Program-made: the position numbers and the translations under genes
NCBI RefSeq assembly: GCF_025947365.1
Contig: NZ_CP110012.1
Location: 2,604,001 to 2,668,000, forward strand
Origin: Flavobacterium sp. N502540
Lineage (GTDB): Bacteria; Bacteroidota; Bacteroidia; Flavobacteriales; Flavobacteriaceae
Length of the DNA stretch: 64,000 nt
Direction of reading: 5' to 3'
Notes under the pieces: generated by a model
Database searches by the model: none
The model's input: only the letters and a program-made list of their open reading frames with translations
What the model was told of the DNA's origin: nothing
Shown: piece after piece, positions 1 through 8,691 of the stretch
Numbering within the stretch: the first letter of the stretch is position 1
Layout of the letters: each line of letters begins with the position of its first letter

Positions 1-410
1 AAGAAGCAGTAGTAGTTTCAGAAGAGAAAACAATTAAAAAGTCAGTTCAACAAGAAAACCATCAGGAATCAAAATCGAATAAAATCATTACAAATAAATC
101 CAATTCAATAGCGGAGTCTTCAATCATCATCAAAAACAATCCTGAAAAACAATCAATCAATCCACAGCCTTTAATGGCTAAAAATCCTGAAAAAGAAACG
201 GTAGATCAGTTGCTGGGAACAGCTGAAAAAGTAATCGTCGCTGAAAATGCTGTTAAGCCAAAATCAAAAGTAAAAATCAATGCCAGTGATTTGCTTCAAC
301 AGGTCGATGGTGAATTAGAGCTGTCGTTTCGAGAAAAGGTAATTACAAAAGTCAATAAGAATTACCAAACGGTAAAAGTGGCTTTGGCAAATCGAAATCA
401 GCAGGAATAA
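1..410 (+). CDS. 3' end of an unidentified gene (5' part lies outside the window)
   Basis: The reading frame is open from base 3 to the stop at 408-410, so this is the C-terminal ~135 residues of a longer protein. The visible part is low in complexity and rich in Lys, Glu, Asn and Ser. It ends in a better-ordered segment with the words LLQQVDGELELSFREKVI and NYQTVKVALANRNQQE. The internal ATG at 174 is unlikely to be the true start because the frame continues upstream without a stop. It precedes an outer-membrane-type gene by ~215 bp. I do not recognise a family; a disordered-linker protein such as an anti-sigma-like factor is possible but unsupported here. Confidence 0.6.
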   Translation, partial: EAVVVSEEKTIKKSVQQENHQESKSNKIITNKSNSIAESSIIIKNNPEKQSINPQPLMAKNPEKETVDQLLGTAEKVIVAENAVKPKSKVKINASDLLQQVDGELELSFREKVITKVNKNYQTVKVALANRNQQE

Positions 411-518
411 AGTTTCAACTCCAATCAGGAACGTGCTGTTGGAGAAAATCAAAAATTAAAGATCAAAAAAATAATTCCGATAGTTGTCGGGCAGACTTTT
501 AGTGCCAATTTTTAATCC

Positions 519-541
519 AATTAAAAATTGAGAATTAAAAA
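519..541. repeat. Copy of the AATTAAAAATTGAGAATTAA intergenic repeat
   Basis: This 23-nt stretch is identical to the first 23 nt of the 29-nt inverted repeat that bounds the four-helix-bundle gene near 15.3-15.8 kb. Here it stands alone, in the gap before the outer-membrane protein gene, with no recognisable cassette beside it. Confidence 0.6.
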
Positions 542-624
542 ATAATCGTTTGCCATTCACATCTCACATTTTACAATTAGAAAAAAAACATCAATCAACA
601 ATCAAATTTTAAAAAAAAACAGTC

Positions 625-1680
625 ATGAAAAATTTTACCATTCACTTCGTTATCCTTGTCTTTTTATTTGTAAGTAAAGTTATGGGACAAGAAATTTTTG
701 AATCAAAAGCGAGAAAAATTGCCAACAAAATAGAGAAAGTTACGAAAGAGGAAAAAGAAGCTTTGAAAGAAGAAATTGAAGCAATTAATGTTCAGTTGTC
801 TGAAGGGACAATCACTCAGGAACAAGCAGACAAGCGTAAAAAAGAATTAGCAGAAGCCAGAGCGATTATTATCGAAGAAAAAGTAACACTGGCGCAAAAT
901 GAGTTAAATGATTTAGTACAGCAAAAAGTGGACGGAAAAATCAAGGAAGGAAATTATAAAAGTGGACGTGCTTTGATTGTTCATTGGAATGACATAGAGT
1001 GGAAGGATGATAATAAAAAAAGAAAAGATTCTATACGTGGCGAAAGAAGAACCACATCGCAGTTTGTATTTGCGGCAGGTTTGAATAATATGATGGTTGA
1101 TGGTAAATTGCAGGATTCTAAATATAGGTTTACAGGATCGCATTTTTACGAATGGGGATTTACCTATAACACCAGATTAATGAAAAACGATAATTTATTA
1201 CATGCTAAATATGGATTGTCTTTAATGTATAATAATATTCGTCCGAGAGATAATAAATATTTTGTAGTCAATGGAAACCAGACAGAATTGCAAACCAATG
1301 CGATCCATTTAGATGAATCCCGTTTTAGAAATGTGTACATCGCAGTGCCAATTCATTTAGAGTTTGACTTTTCAAGACCAAAAGTGAGTAACGGAAAAAC
1401 GTACTTTAGAACACATAATAGTTTTCGCTTTGGAGTTGGAGGTTACGCAGGAGTCAATGTAAAATCCAAACAAATTCTAAAATATGATCAGGATGACTTA
1501 GATTATAAAACAACTATAAAAGGAGATTATAATGTAAATAATTTTATTTACGGATTGAGTTCTTACATTGGTTATAAAGAAATGAGTTTGTATTTGAAAT
1601 ACGATTTAAACCCATTGTTTAGGAATAATACTGTAAAAGAAAATAATATTTCATTGGGATTAAGATTCGATTTTAATTAA
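625..1680 (+). CDS. Coiled-coil outer-membrane beta-barrel-like protein
   Basis: The 351-residue product starts with a signal peptide (hydrophobic FVILVFLFVSKVMG, likely cleaved before Q22). Residues ~25-110 are strongly charged and Glu/Lys-rich and should form a coiled coil. From ~145 on the sequence alternates aromatic and polar residues in strand-like blocks (for example FAAGLNNMMV, YGLSLMYNNI, ISLGLRFDFN) and ends in Asn after an FDF motif, as expected for a Bacteroidota outer-membrane barrel. The function is unknown; a porin-like or envelope-structural role is an inference. It is followed by a hairpin terminator. Confidence 0.75.
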   Translation: MKNFTIHFVILVFLFVSKVMGQEIFESKARKIANKIEKVTKEEKEALKEEIEAINVQLSEGTITQEQADKRKKELAEARAIIIEEKVTLAQNELNDLVQQKVDGKIKEGNYKSGRALIVHWNDIEWKDDNKKRKDSIRGERRTTSQFVFAAGLNNMMVDGKLQDSKYRFTGSHFYEWGFTYNTRLMKNDNLLHAKYGLSLMYNNIRPRDNKYFVVNGNQTELQTNAIHLDESRFRNVYIAVPIHLEFDFSRPKVSNGKTYFRTHNSFRFGVGGYAGVNVKSKQILKYDQDDLDYKTTIKGDYNVNNFIYGLSSYIGYKEMSLYLKYDLNPLFRNNTVKENNISLGLRFDFN

Positions 1681-1702
1681 GAATACATTGATTAGTTAGT
1701 GG

Positions 1703-1733
1703 AAAGAGCGCTTCGAAAGAGGTGCTTTTTTTT
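1703..1733 (+). terminator. Rho-independent terminator after the outer-membrane protein gene
   Basis: A 12-bp stem (AAAGAGCGCTTC with GAGGTGCTTTTT, including three G-U pairs) closes a GAAA tetraloop and is followed by a T run, 22 bp after the stop codon. Confidence 0.65.
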
Positions 1734-1806
1734 ATTTAAAATTGCCCGATTTCATGGGGGATTTATGTAATTTTACATCCTTCAAATTTTATAAATATTT
1801 TACGTT

Positions 1807-3870
1807 TTGATTTCACAAAGTACGATTGATGCTGTTTTTGATGCTGCTCGAGTAGAGGAGGTTATTGGTGATTTTGTTAATTTAAAACGAGCCGGAAGTA
1901 ACTTTAAAGGATTAAGTCCGTTCTCAGATGAACGCTCTCCATCGTTCATGGTTTCGCCTGCAAAGGGAATCTGGAAAGATTTTAGTACGGGAAAAGGAGG
2001 TAATTCAGTTAAGTTTCTGATTGAACATTCACAGTTTACCTATCCGGAAGCCATTCGATATCTGGCTAGAAAATACAATATAGAGATCGAAGAAACAGAA
2101 CAGACGGATGCTGAAAAAGCAATGACAGATGTTCGTGAAAGTATGTATCTGGTCTCGGAATTTGCGAAAGACTATTTTCATAAAACACTTTTAAATTCAG
2201 AAGAAGGAAAAGCAATAGGACTTTCTTATTTTAAGGAAAGAGGTTTTACCAATGAAACCATCAAAAAATTTAGTTTAGGATATTCACCTGAAACCTGGGA
2301 TGCTCTTACCAAAGAAGCCCTGGGTAAAGGATATAAGCTGGAGTTTCTGGAAAGTACCGGTTTGACCATTCCAAGAGAAGATCGTCCGTTTGACCGTTTC
2401 AAGGGACGTGTGATGTTTCCCATAGAAAGTATGTCCGGACGTGTTTTGGGTTTTGGAGGACGTATTCTAACCAATGATAAAAAAGCCGCTAAATACTTAA
2501 ACTCGCCAGAGAGTGATATCTACCATAAAAGTAAAGTGCTTTATGGAATTTTTCAGGCCAAACAAGCGATTGCGAAACAAAACAACTGTTATTTGGTTGA
2601 AGGATATACGGATGTGATTCAGTTCCATCAGGCCGGAATCGAGAATGTGGTAGCTTCATCAGGAACCGCTTTAACACCGGATCAGATTCGTCTGATCAAC
2701 CGATTAACTAGGAATATAACCGTTTTATTTGACGGAGATGCAGCGGGATTACGTGCTTCTGTTCGAGGAATCGATTTGATTCTGGAAGAAGGAATGAATG
2801 TAAGAGTTTGTGCTTTTCCTGATGGAGAAGATCCGGACAGTTTTGCACGAAAAAATTCGCACGATGATCTGGTTGCTTATTTAGAAGAAAACAGTAAAGA
2901 TTTTATACAGTTTAAAGCCTCTCTCTTAATGAAAGAAGCGAAAAACGATCCTATAAAAAAGGCCGACTTGATTCGGGATATGGTCAATAGTATCTCGAAG
3001 ATTCCGGATCGTATCCAGCGCGAAATTTACACTCAGGAATGTGCCCGAATCATGGATATTTCAGAGCAGGTATTGGTGAGTACTCTGGCGCAATTAATTC
3101 AAAAAGATCTTGCAGAAGCAGGCAAAAAGCAAAAGCAGGAGCAAAGACCCTTTGAAGTGCACAGGAATCAGCCTGCAAAACAAACCGGTTATTCAGGAGG
3201 CGATCCCGAAGATCCAAGGACAGGTCCGCCTGAGGATTATTATCCGGGAGAACCGGCGTATGCACAAGAGCCGACAGAGAAAGTTGATATTTTATACCGT
3301 TTAGAACGAAAAGTAATTGAAATCCTGCTGCTTTATGGTGATAAGCTGGAGGAGTTTGAGGATGTACTTTTAAAAACGAATGAAGAGGGCGAAGTAATAA
3401 TGGTCTCTGAAATGAGAAATTATAAAGTCTATCAGCGTATTTATTTGAGTTTGCAGGAAGATGAGGTAGAACTTTCTAATAATTTGTTCCGCGATATCTT
3501 TACAGACTTAATCGGGTTTTACAATCAGCATGAAAAGTTCAGTCTTGAGCAATATTTAATGCGTCTGCAGCCTGATTTTGCTCAGGAAGTTACGGATATT
3601 TTAATGGAAGATGAAAGATTGACTCTTCACGATTGGGAAGGACAGAATATCTTTTCAAAAATGAAGCATGAAACGATTGCGCAATACGTTACTGAAACGA
3701 TTATGTCAATGCGTTGGTTTCTGGTAGGCAAAATCATTGATGAATTAAAAAGCTCTATAAAACCTGATAATTCAGATAATACAGAGCTTTTGTCTATGGT
3801 TGTCGATTACTCAAAATTAGTTAATTCATTCGCGAAAAAACTGGGAAGAGTAATGTCACGATACCATTAA
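1807..3870 (+). CDS. dnaG: DNA primase DnaG
   Basis: DnaG makes the RNA primers for replication. The TOPRIM core is clear: EGYTDV (E265, D269) and the metal-binding DGDAAG around D309-D311. Residues 1-100 align with the DnaG zinc-binding domain (LSPFSDERSPSF for CPFHxExTPSF; KDFSTGKGGN for HCFGCGAGGD), but all four ligands are replaced, by S37, S40, D58 and T61. I recall similar replacements in other Flavobacteriia primases. The C-terminal ~200 residues, after a Pro/Gln-rich linker (~440-490), would be the helicase-binding domain. The start is TTG at 1807. The 3' end overlaps the convergent regulator gene by 4 bp. Confidence 0.95.
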   Translation: MISQSTIDAVFDAARVEEVIGDFVNLKRAGSNFKGLSPFSDERSPSFMVSPAKGIWKDFSTGKGGNSVKFLIEHSQFTYPEAIRYLARKYNIEIEETEQTDAEKAMTDVRESMYLVSEFAKDYFHKTLLNSEEGKAIGLSYFKERGFTNETIKKFSLGYSPETWDALTKEALGKGYKLEFLESTGLTIPREDRPFDRFKGRVMFPIESMSGRVLGFGGRILTNDKKAAKYLNSPESDIYHKSKVLYGIFQAKQAIAKQNNCYLVEGYTDVIQFHQAGIENVVASSGTALTPDQIRLINRLTRNITVLFDGDAAGLRASVRGIDLILEEGMNVRVCAFPDGEDPDSFARKNSHDDLVAYLEENSKDFIQFKASLLMKEAKNDPIKKADLIRDMVNSISKIPDRIQREIYTQECARIMDISEQVLVSTLAQLIQKDLAEAGKKQKQEQRPFEVHRNQPAKQTGYSGGDPEDPRTGPPEDYYPGEPAYAQEPTEKVDILYRLERKVIEILLLYGDKLEEFEDVLLKTNEEGEVIMVSEMRNYKVYQRIYLSLQEDEVELSNNLFRDIFTDLIGFYNQHEKFSLEQYLMRLQPDFAQEVTDILMEDERLTLHDWEGQNIFSKMKHETIAQYVTETIMSMRWFLVGKIIDELKSSIKPDNSDNTELLSMVVDYSKLVNSFAKKLGRVMSRYH

Positions 3871-4496
3871 ATAATTTCTAAAGTCTTAGCTTTGTTTACT
3901 AAGTCAACTAAATTAGTAACATTTAATTTAGTCAATAATCTTAATTTGTAAGTACTGATTGTTTTTTCGTTCAGGTTTAAGATTTTAGAGATTTCATTGT
4001 TCTTTTTACCATCGCTTAAATAACGTAAAACTTCGATCTCACGATTTGAAAGTTTTCTGTACAAACGCTCACTTTTGCTTTGTTTAGCAATAAGAGCCAT
4101 GTTTTTACGTACGGTTTCGTTGATGATAATTTTTCCTTCATGTACCTTAATAATAGAAATACCTAAAGTTTCAAGTTTTTCTGTTTTGTGTACATAACCG
4201 GAAACTCCTGCTTTAATAGCATTTGGAGCATACATTTGTTCAGCGAGGTCACTAAAAATTACAATTTTTGTTTTTGGGAAATTCTTCAGGATGGATTTTA
4301 CTTCGAAGATACTTGAAAGTCCTTCCAGTTCTAGGTCTAGAATCAGGATGTCGATTTCTTTCGTCTGAAGGATATCTCTAACCATTGAAAAATTGCCTAC
4401 GTTGGCAACAATTGAAATTTGATCGTGGTCTTTAAAATAAGACTTAACGCCAAAGTGAGTCACAGGATGATTGTCTGCAAGACATACTTTAATCAT
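3867..4496 (-). CDS. NarL/FixJ-type response regulator
   Basis: The 209-residue protein has an N-terminal receiver domain (LADNHPVTHFG at the acidic pocket, DILILDLELEG carrying the likely phosphorylated Asp, YVHKTE with the conserved Lys). Its C-terminal LuxR-type helix-turn-helix reads KLSNREIEVLRYLSDGKKNN followed by EISKILNLNEKTISTYK. It should bind DNA in response to phosphorylation. No histidine kinase gene lies nearby, so it is an orphan in this window. Its 3' end overlaps dnaG by 4 bp in convergent orientation. The regulon cannot be told from the sequence. Confidence 0.9.
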   Translation of the reverse strand: MIKVCLADNHPVTHFGVKSYFKDHDQISIVANVGNFSMVRDILQTKEIDILILDLELEGLSSIFEVKSILKNFPKTKIVIFSDLAEQMYAPNAIKAGVSGYVHKTEKLETLGISIIKVHEGKIIINETVRKNMALIAKQSKSERLYRKLSNREIEVLRYLSDGKKNNEISKILNLNEKTISTYKLRLLTKLNVTNLVDLVNKAKTLEII

Positions 4497-4589
4497 AATT
4501 TTTACCTTTTTTAGAATTGTTCATGTTTTTGGAACTGTAAAATTAATAAATAAATTCTGTAATTAATTGCAGACAAATGTTAAAAAGTA

Positions 4590-5396
4590 TTATTTTAACG
4601 TTTTTGGTATAATACAAACCGGAATTGGATCCATTTTATGCTTGTTGCTGGTGTTTAAACGGTTATAAATTTCGAAGACAATTTTCTCTCTCTCATTAAA
4701 GTCAACCCCCGTATTTCCTGACTCCGAGGCTAGCATTGCCCATTCAAGTTCGTCATAACTGGCGCCTAATTGATCCTCATCGGTACGATTATCGCCAAAT
4801 AATCCATCTGTAGGTGCAGCGCTTAAAATTGACTCTGGAATTGTTAAAAATGCTCCTAAAGCGTATACATCTGATTTCATTAGGTCGGCAATCGGACTTA
4901 AATCGACACCTCCGTCTCCATATTTGGTGTAAAATCCTACTCCAAAATCTTCTACTTTATTTCCTGTTCCCGCTACAAGCAAACCATGAATTCCTGCTAA
5001 ATAATATAAAGAGGTCATTCTTAAGCGGGCACGTGTATTGGCCAGTGATAAATTTACTTTTGCTTCATCATCCGTTTGTGGTACAGCGCTTTTGAAAGCT
5101 TCAAAAGTGGCGGTTAAATCCGTTTCTACGCTTGAAACATTTGGAAAACGTTTCTTTAACTGCTCAATATGTTCTCTTCCTCTTGAAACCTGATTTGCAG
5201 CCTGATGAATTGGCATTTCAACACATAAAACGGTTAAGCCGGTTTGTGCACACAAGGTAGAAGTCACTGCAGAGTCAACTCCGCCTGAAATCCCAATTAC
5301 AAAACCATTAACTTTTGCTCGGGTTGCATAATTTTTTAACCACTCTACAATGTGGGCGTTTACTTTTTCTGTCTGAATAGTGCTTTTTTTAGCCAT
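4590..5396 (-). CDS. nadE: NAD(+) synthase, ammonia/glutamine-type catalytic domain only
   Basis: NadE converts deamido-NAD to NAD with ATP, the last step of NAD biosynthesis. The PP-loop motif SGGVDS is at residues 37-42. GTGNKVEDFGVGFYTKYGDG and DLSPIADLMKSDVY are typical of NadE. At 268 residues it has only the synthetase domain, without the N-terminal glutaminase of long NadE forms, so ammonia is the likely nitrogen donor. It is divergent from gldB and sits between that gene and the response regulator. Confidence 0.95.
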   Translation of the reverse strand: MAKKSTIQTEKVNAHIVEWLKNYATRAKVNGFVIGISGGVDSAVTSTLCAQTGLTVLCVEMPIHQAANQVSRGREHIEQLKKRFPNVSSVETDLTATFEAFKSAVPQTDDEAKVNLSLANTRARLRMTSLYYLAGIHGLLVAGTGNKVEDFGVGFYTKYGDGGVDLSPIADLMKSDVYALGAFLTIPESILSAAPTDGLFGDNRTDEDQLGASYDELEWAMLASESGNTGVDFNEREKIVFEIYNRLNTSNKHKMDPIPVCIIPKTLK

Positions 5397-5425
5397 AATA
5401 GTTCAAGATTTAAGATACAGGGATG

Positions 5426-5433
5426 TATATTTG
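5426..5433 (+). promoter_or_regulatory. Candidate -7 box for gldB-gldC
   Basis: TATATTTG fits the Bacteroidota -7 consensus TAnnTTTG and would start transcription about 55 nt before the gldB ATG. No TTG -33 element is seen at the usual distance. Confidence 0.45.
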
Positions 5434-5495
5434 CACAAATATTTTTAAGCATAGTTTGTTTAAAATATGAGCAACACAAATCTAATTAAAATAAA

Positions 5496-6452
5496 ATGAA
5501 AATATATCGCTTAGCAGTGGTTCTGTGCTTGTTTTTTTTGTCTTGTGACCAGAAAACTAAAGTCGAAAAAGCAGTAGAAGAAATTCCGGTCGACATTAAA
5601 GTAGAGCGTTTTGATAAGGTGTTTTTTGAGACCAAACCGGAGGATTTGGCCAAAGTAAAAAAACAGTATCCTTTCTTTTTTCCGGCAGGAAATGATGATA
5701 ATGTCTGGCTTAAGAAAATGCAGGATCCGATCTGGAAAGAAGTCTACACCGAGGTTCAGAAGAAATACAGTAATTTTGAGCCTGTACGTGAAGAATTCAA
5801 TGCGCTTTTTCAGCATGTAAAATATTACTTCCCTAAAACTAAAACGCCAAAAGTTATCACTGTAATTGGGGAAATGGATTATAATGCCAAGGCTATATAT
5901 GCAGACACTCTGGTAATTGTAGCATTGGAATTGTATTTGGGGAAAGAGCATAAATTTTATGAATTCCCAAATTATCTAAAACAAAATTTTGAAGAGAAAC
6001 AAATTATGCCCGACGTGGTTTCGAGTTTCGCTTATCGAAATATCCCGGCATTTCCGGATAAAAACTTAGTTTCTCAAATGATTTTTGAAGGGAAACAATT
6101 GTATGCGAAAGATTTGTTGTTGCCCAATTATACCGATGCTGAAAAAATAGGTTATACACCTGAACAGATAAAATGGAGTCAGGAAAATGAAGCCTATATG
6201 TGGCGCTATTTTATTGAAAGCGAAATGCTGTACAGCGATGATCCGAAACTAACTACCCGATTTATAGTGCCTGCTCCGTTTTCTAAATTCTACTTAGAAA
6301 TTGACAACGATTCTCCGGGAAGAATAGGGGCCTGGTTAGGATGGCAAATTGTACGGTCGTATATGAAGAATAATAACGTAACTTTGCCGGAATTATTAAA
6401 AACAGAAGCAAAGGTAATCTTTGAAAAGTCAAAATATAAACCTAAGAAATAA
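5496..6452 (+). CDS. gldB: Gliding motility lipoprotein GldB
   Basis: The 318-residue protein has a lipoprotein signal (LCLFFLSC, acylated Cys at residue 17). Its body matches GldB as I know it: early VDIKVERFDKVFFE, a central YFPKTKTPKVITVIGEMDYN and a late SPGRIGAWLGWQIVRSYM. GldB is required for gliding in F. johnsoniae and is thought to act in the envelope with the type IX secretion/motility machinery; its exact biochemistry is not settled. The TAA stop overlaps the gldC ATG by one base, so the pair is translationally coupled. Confidence 0.93.
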   Translation: MKIYRLAVVLCLFFLSCDQKTKVEKAVEEIPVDIKVERFDKVFFETKPEDLAKVKKQYPFFFPAGNDDNVWLKKMQDPIWKEVYTEVQKKYSNFEPVREEFNALFQHVKYYFPKTKTPKVITVIGEMDYNAKAIYADTLVIVALELYLGKEHKFYEFPNYLKQNFEEKQIMPDVVSSFAYRNIPAFPDKNLVSQMIFEGKQLYAKDLLLPNYTDAEKIGYTPEQIKWSQENEAYMWRYFIESEMLYSDDPKLTTRFIVPAPFSKFYLEIDNDSPGRIGAWLGWQIVRSYMKNNNVTLPELLKTEAKVIFEKSKYKPKK

Positions 6453-6787
6453 TGTCAAATACAATAAAATCAGAAATTAAATTCAATATAGAATTAGACG
6501 AAAACCGTGTTCCGGAAAGGCTATCATGGACGGCAAAGGATGGTGGAGTGGAAGCAGAAGAAGCAAAAGCAATTATGTTGTCAATTTGGGACAGTAAAGC
6601 TAAAGAAAGCATGCGTATTGATTTGTGGACAAAAGATATGCCAGTGGACGAAATGAAAATTTTCTTTCACCAGACTTTGGTGGCTATGGCGGATACTTTT
6701 AAACGTGCCACTGACGATGAGAAAATGTCAGATACGATGAAAGACTTTTGCGATTATTTTGCAGAGAAACTGGAGCTGACAAAATAG
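6452..6787 (+). CDS. gldC: Gliding motility protein GldC
   Basis: This is a 111-residue soluble protein without signal peptide, directly coupled to gldB (TAATG overlap). It contains FNIELDENRVPERLSW and a C-terminal MKDFCDYFAEKLELTK. The gldB-gldC order matches F. johnsoniae, where gldC improves gliding but is less critical than gldB. The molecular role is unknown; a cytoplasmic accessory role is inferred from the lack of export signals. It is followed by a strong bidirectional terminator. Confidence 0.93.
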   Translation: MSNTIKSEIKFNIELDENRVPERLSWTAKDGGVEAEEAKAIMLSIWDSKAKESMRIDLWTKDMPVDEMKIFFHQTLVAMADTFKRATDDEKMSDTMKDFCDYFAEKLELTK

Positions 6788-6805
6788 TAGTTAAAATTCC
6801 AATAT

Positions 6806-6852
6806 AAAAAATCCCAAATTACAATTGTAAGATTGTAATTTGGGATTTTTTT
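6806..6852. terminator. Bidirectional terminator between gldC and engB
   Basis: AAAAATCCCAAATTACAAT and its complement flank a six-base loop and are bordered by A and T runs, so the hairpin can end transcription from both sides. Copies of the AATTCC/GGAATT word repeat lie just outside it. Confidence 0.8.
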
Positions 6853-6886
6853 ATTGTTTATTTTGGAATTTGGAATTCCTCTATTG

Positions 6887-7507
6887 TTAAAATTCCGAGT
6901 TGTTTTTAAAAACCTCCTGATTTACTTCATCAATATAGGCTAAAAGCTCTTCTTTTCCTGTGGCTTCAGTAGAAGAAGTTACAAAGTATTGAGGCATTTC
7001 AGACCAGTTATTGGCAAACATTTGTTTTTTGTAAGCTGCGACGTGAGAATCGATTTTTACTTTACTGATTTTATCTGCTTTGGTAAAAATGATGCAAAAC
7101 GGTATTTCGCTTTCTCCCATGTAAGACATAAATTCAATGTCGATTTTTTGTGCTTCATGGCGAATGTCAATTAAAACAAAAGCGCAGACTAATTGCTCTC
7201 GGGTTTCAAAATAATCCGTGATGAATTGCTGAAAGACCGATTTGGTTTTCTTAGATACTTTAGCATAACCATAACCCGGTAAATCGACCAGAAACCAATT
7301 GTTATTAATCTTAAAATGATTGATTAACTGTGTTTTTCCAGGTCGTCCTGATGTTTTTGCTAAATTCTTATGATTGGTAAGCATGTTGATCAAAGAGGAT
7401 TTACCTACGTTTGATCTTCCGATAAAAGCATATTCCGGTAAAAAATCCTTCGGGCATTTTGATACTTCGGAATTACTTACAATGAATTCGGCGGTATTAA
7501 TTTTCAT
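6887..7507 (-). CDS. engB: Ribosome-biogenesis GTPase EngB/YsxC
   Basis: EngB assists assembly of the 50S subunit. The G motifs are clear: G1 GRSNVGKS (residues 30-37), G3 DLPG (75-78) and G4 TKAD in the phrase FCIIFTKADK. At 206 residues it has the usual family length. It lies 42 bp downstream of the alpha/beta hydrolase gene on the same strand, so the two are probably co-transcribed. Confidence 0.95.
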   Translation of the reverse strand: MKINTAEFIVSNSEVSKCPKDFLPEYAFIGRSNVGKSSLINMLTNHKNLAKTSGRPGKTQLINHFKINNNWFLVDLPGYGYAKVSKKTKSVFQQFITDYFETREQLVCAFVLIDIRHEAQKIDIEFMSYMGESEIPFCIIFTKADKISKVKIDSHVAAYKKQMFANNWSEMPQYFVTSSTEATGKEELLAYIDEVNQEVFKNNSEF

Positions 7508-7549
7508 GTTTTTTATTTTTAAAACCTCCTAAAAGTCGAAAGTTAGATG

Positions 7550-8314
7550 CTATAAATTCTTTTTAACGAGCCATTCTTCCAGGATTTTGTTGAATTCCTG
7601 AGGATGTTCCATCATAGCAGCGTGTCCACATTTGTCTATCCAGTACAAAGTTGAATTAGGCAATAATTTATCAAATTCTTCGGCAACATTTGGGGGAGTA
7701 ACAGCATCATTTTTACCCCAGATAATACAGGTTTCTGTAGTCATCTTTGGTAAATCTTTGGCCATATTATGACGAATAGCACTTTTGGCAATTGTCAAAG
7801 TTTTGATGAGTTTGATACGGTCATTAACGGTCGCGTACACTTCGTCAATAAGCTCCGGTGTAGCAATTGCAGGATCGTAAAAAACATCTTCAGCTTTCTT
7901 TTTGATGTATTCGTAATCGCCTCTTTTTGGGTAGCTGTCACCCATTGCGCTTTCATAAAGACCTGAGCTTCCTGTAATTACCAGTCCGGCAACTTTTTCA
8001 GGATATAGCTTTGTGTGGTACAGTGCAATGTGGCCGCCTAAAGAGTTACCTAGTAGTATAACCTGATCAAATCCTTTAAAAGTGATAAAGTCTTTTACAT
8101 ACTTGGCAAAGCTTTTTACGTTTGTTTTTAAAATGCTTTGAGTATAGATTGGCAAATCCGGGATCACAACTTTGTATCCTTTTGTTGGAAAATATTCGGC
8201 TACAGCATCAAAGTTACTAAGGCCTCCCATTAAGCCATGTAAAATAACGATAGGAGTTCCTTCTCCAGCTTCATAATAGCTGTATTTGCCTTCTTTTTTG
8301 TAGTGTTTGTCCAT
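7550..8314 (-). CDS. Alpha/beta hydrolase
   Basis: The 254-residue protein has the canonical fold signals: oxyanion-hole HGLMGG (~26-31), nucleophile elbow GNSLGG with Ser91, an acid in WGKNDAVTPP and a catalytic His in DKCGHAAMMEHP. No signal peptide is present, so it is likely cytoplasmic. The substrate cannot be told from sequence; esterase or C-C hydrolase are both possible. It appears to lead an operon with engB and has its own TAnnTTTG box. Confidence 0.9.
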   Translation of the reverse strand: MDKHYKKEGKYSYYEAGEGTPIVILHGLMGGLSNFDAVAEYFPTKGYKVVIPDLPIYTQSILKTNVKSFAKYVKDFITFKGFDQVILLGNSLGGHIALYHTKLYPEKVAGLVITGSSGLYESAMGDSYPKRGDYEYIKKKAEDVFYDPAIATPELIDEVYATVNDRIKLIKTLTIAKSAIRHNMAKDLPKMTTETCIIWGKNDAVTPPNVAEEFDKLLPNSTLYWIDKCGHAAMMEHPQEFNKILEEWLVKKNL

Positions 8315-8341
8315 TTAATTTAATGCCAATTTCAATTTGGA

Positions 8342-8349
8342 CAAATATA
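8342..8349 (-). promoter_or_regulatory. Candidate -7 box for the hydrolase-engB operon
   Basis: TATATTTG on the minus strand matches TAnnTTTG and lies 28 bp before the hydrolase ATG. No clear -33 TTG is visible. Confidence 0.45.
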
Positions 8350-8590
8350 GGGTTTAATAAATAAAAAAGGATTTTTGCTGTCGTTTTTTAACTAGATAAT
8401 TTTAGTATAATTTCTAAGTGATTAAAAATCAGAGCGAAGTGGTGTTTTTTGTGGGTTTTTTAAATGTTAAGAAATCGGCAGAATAGCTAAATTTTTAAGA
8501 AAAATAGCGCGTAATTTTTTTGAATGATTAGTGTTATTGATAATTCGTTAATAATTAGTTAATGTATTGATATTCTACCGATTATGAGAA

Positions 8591-8648
8591 GTGGGGCGTA
8601 AGTGGTTAAACTTATTAACAAAGTGGTACATTGTGGTAAAATGTGGTA
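8591..8648 (+). promoter_or_regulatory. Probable MraZ operator: phased GTGGTA repeats
   Basis: GTGGTA occurs at 8623-8628, 8633-8638 and 8643-8648, exactly 10 bp apart. Related GTGGTT (8602) and GTGGGG (8591) lie upstream. MraZ of E. coli and Mycoplasma is known to bind short direct repeats with 10-bp spacing in its own promoter, so autoregulation is the natural reading. The array ends 10 bp before the -7 box. Confidence 0.65.
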
Positions 8649-8658
8649 ATATTTTTTA

Positions 8659-8666
8659 TATTTTTG
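8659..8666 (+). promoter_or_regulatory. Candidate -7 box of the dcw cluster promoter
   Basis: TATTTTTG fits TAnnTTTG and lies 26 bp before the mraZ start. The only TTG upstream (8631-8633) is 25 bp away, slightly beyond the usual 17-23 bp, and lies inside the GTGGTA array. Confidence 0.5.
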
Positions 8667-8691
8667 TCCTATAACATATTAATGAATTTTC

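Larger units (their letters stand above)
8315..8691. other. Divergent intergenic region (377 bp) upstream of mraZ
   Basis: No credible gene is seen here. The region holds the hydrolase promoter at its left end and the mraZ promoter/operator at its right end. The middle ~200 bp is AT-rich without a recognised element. Confidence 0.6.

Noticed and set aside
5511..5951. 146-codon antisense frame opposite gldB
   Set aside because: Phe/Tyr/Ile-rich shadow of a well-supported gldB frame.
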